Of a stretch of 64,000 nucleotides of DNA, positions 62,411 to 64,000 are shown in pieces. This DNA is from Myxococcales bacterium (lineage in GTDB: Bacteria > Myxococcota_A > Polyangia > Polyangiales > Polyangiaceae). Location of the stretch: NCBI GenBank assembly GCA_005777185.1, contig SXNL01000007.1:1-64000 (forward strand). Reading direction: 5' to 3'. The position numbers and the translations under genes are program-made. Position 1 is the first letter of the stretch; every line of letters begins with the position of its first letter. The notes under the pieces were generated by a model. It saw nothing but the letters and a program-made list of their open reading frames with translations. It did not search any database and had not been told where the DNA came from.

Positions 62411-63058
62411 TCAGCACATCGCGCCGCGAGGCACGCACGCCATCCGGCCCCAGCAGGCCTGGCAACTCCCGCTGCTCGCGCAGCCGTTCGTCCGGCAGTC
62501 GGCGACGCAGTCGTAGCTCGTCGTGCAGCCATCGGCGTCCTGCTTCGGGACGATGCGGCCGCGTGGGCAGAAGCTCGGTCCCGGTGGGACGAGCGCGGGG
62601 CACGACTTGCCGATGACCTTGATGGTGAGCTCGAAGGTGTCGGCGGGCGTGCCGTTCGCGCCGCGCTTGTACTCGAGCCGGATCTTGTGCTCGCCCACCA
62701 TGTCGAGCGGGCCGGTCAGCTTCCACGTCATCTTCTGGACGCCACCCGATCCCACGGCCCCGCCGTTCGAGACGTACTTCTCGGTCGGGTAGCCGAAGGT
62801 CCGGTCGGTCGAGACGACCTGCCACTTGTAGCCCGTCGTCGCGTTGCTCTTCAGGTTCAGGAGGACGTTCTGACCCATGGGGACCGTGACGGTCCTGCCG
62901 TCGTCGGCCTCGGTGAACGTGCGCGCCCTGATCTCGTCTGCGCCCGACACGTCCTCGTCGCTGTTCGCGGGCTCGGCGCCATCGTCGGCGCTGGCGCACG
63001 CGAGGGGAGAGAGGGCGAGGGCGAGGGCGGCAGCGGCGAAGAACGGGGAGAGGCGCAT
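62411..63058 (-). CDS. Chagasin-like (I42) protease-inhibitor lipoprotein
   Basis: A 215-residue protein with a lipoprotein signal (ALALALSPLACASADD). Residues ~45-135 match the chagasin fold: SNATTGYKWQVVS (the L2 loop, usually NPTTGY), then a Gly-rich loop SNGGAVGSGGVQKMTWK matching L4, then EYKRGANG in place of L6. Chagasins block papain-family cysteine peptidases. A C-terminal Cys-rich tail (CPRGRIVPKQDADGC, CVADCRTNGCASSGSC) adds ten cysteines. It is divergent from a papain-fold-like lipoprotein gene, its natural target. Ribosome site AAGGAG precedes ATG 63058. An inverted repeat lies just upstream. Confidence 0.8.
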   Translation of the reverse strand: MRLSPFFAAAALALALSPLACASADDGAEPANSDEDVSGADEIRARTFTEADDGRTVTVPMGQNVLLNLKSNATTGYKWQVVSTDRTFGYPTEKYVSNGGAVGSGGVQKMTWKLTGPLDMVGEHKIRLEYKRGANGTPADTFELTIKVIGKSCPALVPPGPSFCPRGRIVPKQDADGCTTSYDCVADCRTNGCASSGSCQACWGRMACVPRGAMC

Positions 63059-63087
63059 GACGGCTCCTTGTCGAGGTGTGCCGATGT

Positions 63088-63118
63088 GAGTGCACGCCGT
63101 ATGCCCGCACTTGCACTC
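63088..63118. promoter_or_regulatory. Inverted repeat upstream of the chagasin-like gene
   Basis: GAGTGCA-N17-TGCACTC: exact 7 bp arms in an A/T-rich patch of the 222 bp divergent gap. It lies 30 bp before the inhibitor start. It may be an operator shared by the two divergent genes; on the transcript it would fold as a hairpin. I see no clear -10/-35 pair. Confidence 0.4.
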
Positions 63119-63280
63119 AATGAAATCAATGCTTTGTCGCATCGGCCCAGGAGGGTTGTTCACTTACCTGGTGGGATAATTACTCACCCGCTCTCTCCCT
63201 CGTCGGCACCAGGTGACCCGGAAATGTCGAGGAAACCGGCACGTCCGGCGCGGCACGGTTGGTGCGTCGGAGCAGCGCCC

Positions 63281-64000
63281 ATGCGCTCGCGACGTCCCGC
63301 CCTCGCCCTCCTGTTCGCCCTCGCGAGCACGCCCCTCACCGCTGGCTGCGCCGCCGAGGTCGACGAGGTCGAGTCCAGCGAGGAGGGCCTCACGCGGGTC
63401 ACCGAGGCCGAGCGCGCGGCCGCGCAGGCGACTCCCATCGATGGGTTCGCCTACGATCGCCTCACGCCGACCAGCGCGCGCATGATGCGCGCCGCGCGGT
63501 GGTGGATGGGGGCGCAGGACGAGAGTCCCCGCTACCCCAAGCCGCGCATGTGCGCGACCAACGTCTCCAAGGTGCTCTTCCTGTCGGGCATCACGTCGTT
63601 CGATCAGGAGGGCGTGCGCGCCATGCTCGCGGACGTCGCGGCCGGCGGCGCGCGCGTCCACAAGTTGCCGATGGCCCACGCCGACTTCGTCGCCGCCCTC
63701 AACACCATCGACGGCGGCCACATCCCCGCCGGCACGCTGGTGGCGGGGATGAACATCCACACCTCGAGACCCGGCGACCAGCACATCGGCATGATCGGCC
63801 ACACCGACCCCGACGGCACGGTGTGGATCTACCACAACAACTGGTACCGGCCCGAGAACGAGGCGGGCCTCCGCAAGGACCACATGATCTCCGACGAGAA
63901 CCTCCGGCGCGGCTTCCCCCGCCAGTGGATGGCGACGCCGTGGCTGCGCGTCACGCGTGACGCGAGCGGGAAGATCACCCGCGCGACGTCGCTCTTGCCC
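63281..64000 (+). CDS. Papain-fold/CHAP-like cysteine peptidase lipoprotein, partial at right edge
   Basis: 240 codons are visible, open to the edge, so the 3' end is missing and the ORF track omits it. The signal LFALASTPLTAGCAAE has a lipobox (TAGC). The mature part reads PRMCATNVSKVLFLSG (Cys followed by a helix, as in papain-fold and CHAP/NlpC-P60 peptidases), then later GDQHIGMIGHTDPDGTVWIY with the likely catalytic His, then HNNWYRPENE. The Cys...His order and NNWY strand support a cysteine peptidase or amidase, possibly acting on peptidoglycan. The neighbouring divergent chagasin-like inhibitor fits. ATG 63281 is used; no strong ribosome site is evident. Confidence 0.6.
   Translation, partial: MRSRRPALALLFALASTPLTAGCAAEVDEVESSEEGLTRVTEAERAAAQATPIDGFAYDRLTPTSARMMRAARWWMGAQDESPRYPKPRMCATNVSKVLFLSGITSFDQEGVRAMLADVAAGGARVHKLPMAHADFVAALNTIDGGHIPAGTLVAGMNIHTSRPGDQHIGMIGHTDPDGTVWIYHNNWYRPENEAGLRKDHMISDENLRRGFPRQWMATPWLRVTRDASGKITRATSLLP

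Noticed and set aside
1-64000. tRNA, rRNA or CRISPR features
   Set aside because: No CCA-ended cloverleaf, rRNA-like block or regular spacer-repeat array was seen by eye; a covariance search would be needed to be sure.

Overview
ORGANISM. The window is dense, very GC-rich DNA with strongly G/C-biased third codon positions. It carries many secreted lipoproteins with DAG/Pro/Ala-rich spacers, a Ser/Thr kinase, a PilZ protein, an HDOD protein, a HEAT-repeat protein, a probable MYXO-CTERM-type tail and many uncharacterised envelope proteins. This points to a myxobacterium (Myxococcota, most likely the Polyangiales side). I see no rRNA, tRNA, CRISPR array, phage block or insertion sequence. Every gap between genes is under 300 bp; the largest are 42332-42554 and 63059-63280, and both look regulatory. 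LAYOUT. (1) 1-1185: the left edge holds the end of a bacterial JAMM/ubiquitin-like cassette (a small Ubl-like gene running off the edge and a 5'-truncated JAMM protease remnant), next to a PilZ gene. (2) 1277-7193: a signalling block with a membrane Ser/Thr kinase, secreted TPR-like and Cys-rich lipoproteins, an ECF sigma factor with an overlapping one-helix membrane protein, a PP2C phosphatase and an HtrA-like protein that appears to lack its catalytic residues. (3) 7342-13118: an arginine operon, argC - argJ/argB (one fused ORF) - argH - argF, with overlapping or touching genes. (4) 13218-20481: an Lgt-like enzyme, small envelope proteins, a tandem GYF-like protein, a transpeptidase-type penicillin-binding protein, a HEAT-repeat protein and a rhodanese. 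(5) 20478-24754: two adjacent OmpR-type two-component systems. (6) 24800-39308: a GT2 glycosyltransferase, a frameshifted HDOD gene, purB, a MA-like metallopeptidase, a 1435-residue internally duplicated membrane protein, panE-like and 2OG-dioxygenase-like genes, and a beta-propeller lipoprotein. (7) 39313-45036: a probable detoxification regulon of TetR regulator, GST, triple-domain universal stress protein, cytochrome P450 and pirin. The TetR/GST gap and the USP/P450 gap share a palindrome TGAG-N6-CTCA. (8) 45052-54893: an MBL hydrolase, ATP-grasp enzyme, Cys-repeat lipoprotein, DNA polymerase IV, alpha/beta hydrolase, pilin-like protein, a METTL9-like methyltransferase and XerD. (9) 54916-64000: a DUF4139-like lipoprotein, other lipoproteins, a molybdopterin oxidoreductase, and a divergent pair of a chagasin-like protease inhibitor and a papain-fold-like lipoprotein cut by the right edge. 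HOW IT FITS. Most neighbours are a mosaic of housekeeping and envelope genes, not one system. The parts most worth a second look are the ArgJ-ArgB fusion, the TetR regulon defined by repeated operators, the bacterial METTL9-like enzyme, the inhibitor/peptidase pair, and the decayed JAMM-Ubl cassette at the left edge. All coordinates come from reading the sequence; no database search was run.
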